NCBI GenBank assembly: GCA_004297315.1
Contig: SCTU01000292.1
Coordinates: forward strand, 1 to 6,162
Source of the DNA: Dehalococcoidia bacterium
Lineage (GTDB): Bacteria; Chloroflexota; Dehalococcoidia; UBA2979
Length of the DNA stretch: 6,162 nucleotides
Reading direction: 5' to 3'
Shown: positions 4,750 to 6,162 of the stretch, in pieces
Layout: the number at the start of each line of letters is the position of its first letter
How positions within the stretch are numbered: the first letter of the stretch is position 1
Position numbers and translations under genes: made by a program
The notes under the pieces: generated by a model
Told to the model about the DNA's origin: nothing
The model's database searches: none
The model's input: only the letters and a program-made list of their open reading frames with translations

Positions 4750-5913
4750 ATGCCGCTGAACGCTCGCCGCAAACCCACCCGCGCCGTCCGCGTCGGTCGC
4801 ACGCAGATCGGCGGCGGCGCCCCGATCGCGGTGCAGTCGATGGCCGCGACGCGCACGCAGGACGTCGACGCGACGGTGCGGCAGGTGCGGCTGATCCACG
4901 CCGCAGGCGCGGACGTCATCCGCATCGCAGTCGACAGCCGCAAGGACGTCGAGGCGCTCGCCGAGGTGCGCGCCCAGACGCGCGAACTCGGGGCGACGCT
5001 CTCGGTCGACCTCCAGGAGAACTACCGGCTGGCCGCCCTCGTCGCGCCGCTCGTCGACAAGGTCCGCTACAACCCGGGCCACCTCCACCACCACGAGCGC
5101 GAGAAGAGTGTGCGCGACAAGGTAGCGTTCCTGGCGGACGTCGCGGTGAAGCATGACATCGCGCTCCGCGTCGGCGTGAACTGCGGCTCGGTCGACCCGG
5201 AGAAGTCCGCGAAGTTCGGGCACGACGACGTCGGCGCGATGGTGGAGAGCGCGCTCGAACACGCGCAGATGCTCGACGACCTGGGCTTCCATCGCTTCGT
5301 CGTCTCGCTCAAGGACTCCGACTGGCGCAAGGTCGTCGAGGGCAACCGCCGCTTCGCCGCGCAGCGCCCGGACGTCCCGTTGCACCTCGGCGTGACCGAG
5401 GCGGGGATGCCGCCGGACGGGATCATCAAGACGCGCATCGCATTCGAGCAGCTGATTGCCGAGGGCATCGGGGACACGATCCGCGTGTCGCTCACGCTGC
5501 CGTTCGAAGACAAGGGTCAGGAGATCACCGCAGGCCGCGGGCTGCTCGACGACATCGCCAATGGGCGGTTCCGCTCGGTGCCTCTGCACTTCGGCGAGGG
5601 GCTCAACATCATCTCCTGTCCCTCGTGCTCCCGCGTGGAGAATGAGGCGTTCATCGAACTCGCCCGGGACGTGAAGGCGATGACGGAGTACGCCTCGAAG
5701 TACCGCGTGACAATCGCGATCATGGGCTGTCGGGTGAACGGGCCGGGCGAGACGGACGACGCCGACATCGGGCTCTGGTGTGGCCCGCTCGGGGTGAACC
5801 TGAAGCGGGGCGAAGAGACGGTGGGTCATTTCCCCTACGACTCGGTGCTCGGCCACGTGCGTACGCTGCTCGACGACGTGATCGCCGCGAAGGGCCTCAC
5901 CCCGGCCTCCTAG
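4750..5913 (+). CDS. ispG: 4-hydroxy-3-methylbut-2-en-1-yl diphosphate synthase (GcpE)
   Basis: IspG is the cytoplasmic [4Fe-4S] enzyme that reductively opens MEcPP to HMBPP, the penultimate MEP-pathway step. The 387-residue protein starts with R-K-P-T-R and then APIAVQSMAATRTQDVDATVRQV (24-46), the classical N-terminal block of the TIM-barrel domain. The iron-sulfur domain is complete: CPSC supplies Cys290 and Cys293, MGCRVNGPGE supplies Cys327 and Glu334, matching the E. coli C270/C273/C305/E312 set. The barrel differs from the E. coli style: the usual ADIHFDYR is SVDLQENYR (85-93), and R-x-N-P-G is followed by HLHHHEREKS (111-120), then RVGVNCGSVD. GVTEAGMPPDGIIKTRI (214-230) and GDTIRVSLT (241-249) are present. 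It is somewhat longer than the E. coli protein (372), without the large insert of the plant/Chlamydia type. It follows the M50 gene by 61 bases and has its own ribosome binding site. Function is secure; the lineage of this variant is not. Confidence 0.97.
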   Translation: MPLNARRKPTRAVRVGRTQIGGGAPIAVQSMAATRTQDVDATVRQVRLIHAAGADVIRIAVDSRKDVEALAEVRAQTRELGATLSVDLQENYRLAALVAPLVDKVRYNPGHLHHHEREKSVRDKVAFLADVAVKHDIALRVGVNCGSVDPEKSAKFGHDDVGAMVESALEHAQMLDDLGFHRFVVSLKDSDWRKVVEGNRRFAAQRPDVPLHLGVTEAGMPPDGIIKTRIAFEQLIAEGIGDTIRVSLTLPFEDKGQEITAGRGLLDDIANGRFRSVPLHFGEGLNIISCPSCSRVENEAFIELARDVKAMTEYASKYRVTIAIMGCRVNGPGETDDADIGLWCGPLGVNLKRGEETVGHFPYDSVLGHVRTLLDDVIAAKGLTPAS

Positions 5914-5980
5914 GCCCGCCCCGTCGAGGCCGCACCAGCCGCCGCTGGCGTCACTCGTAACCACGCGCGAGGATGCTGCG
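5914..5980 (+). other. Gap after ispG with a small hairpin
   Basis: This 67-base gap holds a small perfect stem, CCAGC (5935-5939) with GCTGG (5944-5948) around a 4-base loop. No T tract or convincing promoter is visible. The stem is too short to call a terminator; the last bases carry the ribosome binding site of the next gene. Confidence 0.25.
5969..5973 (+). promoter_or_regulatory. Ribosome binding site fixing the start of the last gene
   Basis: GAGGA is 7 bases upstream of the ATG at 5981. The ATG at 5973 overlaps this motif and is in a different frame, so 5981 is the better start. Confidence 0.6.
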
Positions 5981-6162
5981 ATGGCGGTCAACCCTCTCCT
6001 TCCGTCGCTCTCGACGATGTGGGCCGTGCAGCCGCGCTTCGAGCGCGCGCTCGGAGCGTTCATGGAGCGCGCGGGCGAGCTCGGCTACCGCGGCGTCGAG
6101 ATCAACCACTCGATGACGGCGGAGCAGGCCGGCGCGATCCTCGGGTACCACTCGCTGCCGGT
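5981..6162 (+). CDS. Sugar phosphate isomerase/epimerase-like TIM-barrel protein, N-terminal part (3' end outside window)
   Basis: The frame is open from the ATG at 5981 to the window end (60 complete codons). The product begins MAVNPLLPSLSTMWAV, a first beta strand of the P-x-L-S-T-M-W type, then a helix FERALGAFMERAGELGYRGVEINHS and a strand that would carry the first active-site region. The helix plus A-x-E-L-G-Y-x-G-V-E-I is the hallmark of the xylose isomerase-like / AP endonuclease family 2 superfamily, whose members isomerise sugars or inositol derivatives or cut abasic DNA. The metal-binding residues lie further on, outside the window, so the substrate cannot be named. High-GC codon use matches the neighbours and the ribosome binding site is good. 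It occupies the position after ispG where proS is common. The superfamily call is reasonable; the exact function is unknown. Confidence 0.72.
   Translation, partial: MAVNPLLPSLSTMWAVQPRFERALGAFMERAGELGYRGVEINHSMTAEQAGAILGYHSLP

Noticed and set aside
4744..6063. 439-codon open frame on the minus strand opposite ispG
   Set aside because: It is antisense to a clearly conserved IspG, its product is rich in Arg/His/Asp/Val with no recognisable motif, and high-GC third positions keep antisense frames open.

Overview
The window is a stretch of bacterial housekeeping chromosome of very high G+C content (visibly G/C at most third codon positions). All genes are on the plus strand and tightly packed, and no gap between genes is longer than 94 bases. 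In order it holds the 3' end of rpsB (ribosomal protein S2), tsf (EF-Ts), frr (ribosome recycling factor), cdsA (CDP-diglyceride synthase), dxr (DXP reductoisomerase), an M50 site-2 protease of the RseP type, ispG (HMBPP synthase), and the first 60 codons of a sugar phosphate isomerase/epimerase-like TIM-barrel protein cut off by the window end. I see no tRNA, rRNA, CRISPR array, insertion sequence, origin or attachment site.

The gene order is the widespread bacterial translation / envelope lipid / isoprenoid cluster, usually rpsB-tsf-pyrH-frr-uppS-cdsA-dxr-rseP-ispG(-proS). Here pyrH is absent between tsf and frr, uppS is absent between frr and cdsA, and the gene after ispG is not proS. The 168-residue EF-Ts, far shorter than the roughly 280-residue proteobacterial form, together with the high G+C and the M50/CdsA sequence style, suggests a high-GC member of Chloroflexota (Dehalococcoidia-like or Tepidiforma-like). 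This placement is inferred from remembered family features. A deep-branching actinobacterium is the main alternative.

Functionally, rpsB, tsf and frr serve translation (30S subunit, EF-Tu recycling, post-termination recycling). cdsA makes CDP-diacylglycerol for phospholipids. dxr and ispG catalyse the second step and the penultimate step (step 6) of the MEP isoprenoid pathway. The M50 protease sits between them in the membrane. Tight junctions (3 bases between frr and cdsA; a 1-base TGATG overlap between dxr and the protease) point to translational coupling. The rpsB-tsf, tsf-frr and M50-ispG gaps each contain GC-rich inverted repeats without a T tract, so they look more like mRNA structures or attenuators than classical terminators.

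No clearly undescribed system is present. The points most worth a second look are an apparent extra N-terminal membrane helix in the M50 protease, part of which is a perfect 12-bp in-frame tandem repeat encoding GFVI twice; an IspG that departs from the E. coli pattern around DIHF and the NPG loop; the missing pyrH and uppS; and the potentially competing hairpins before tsf.
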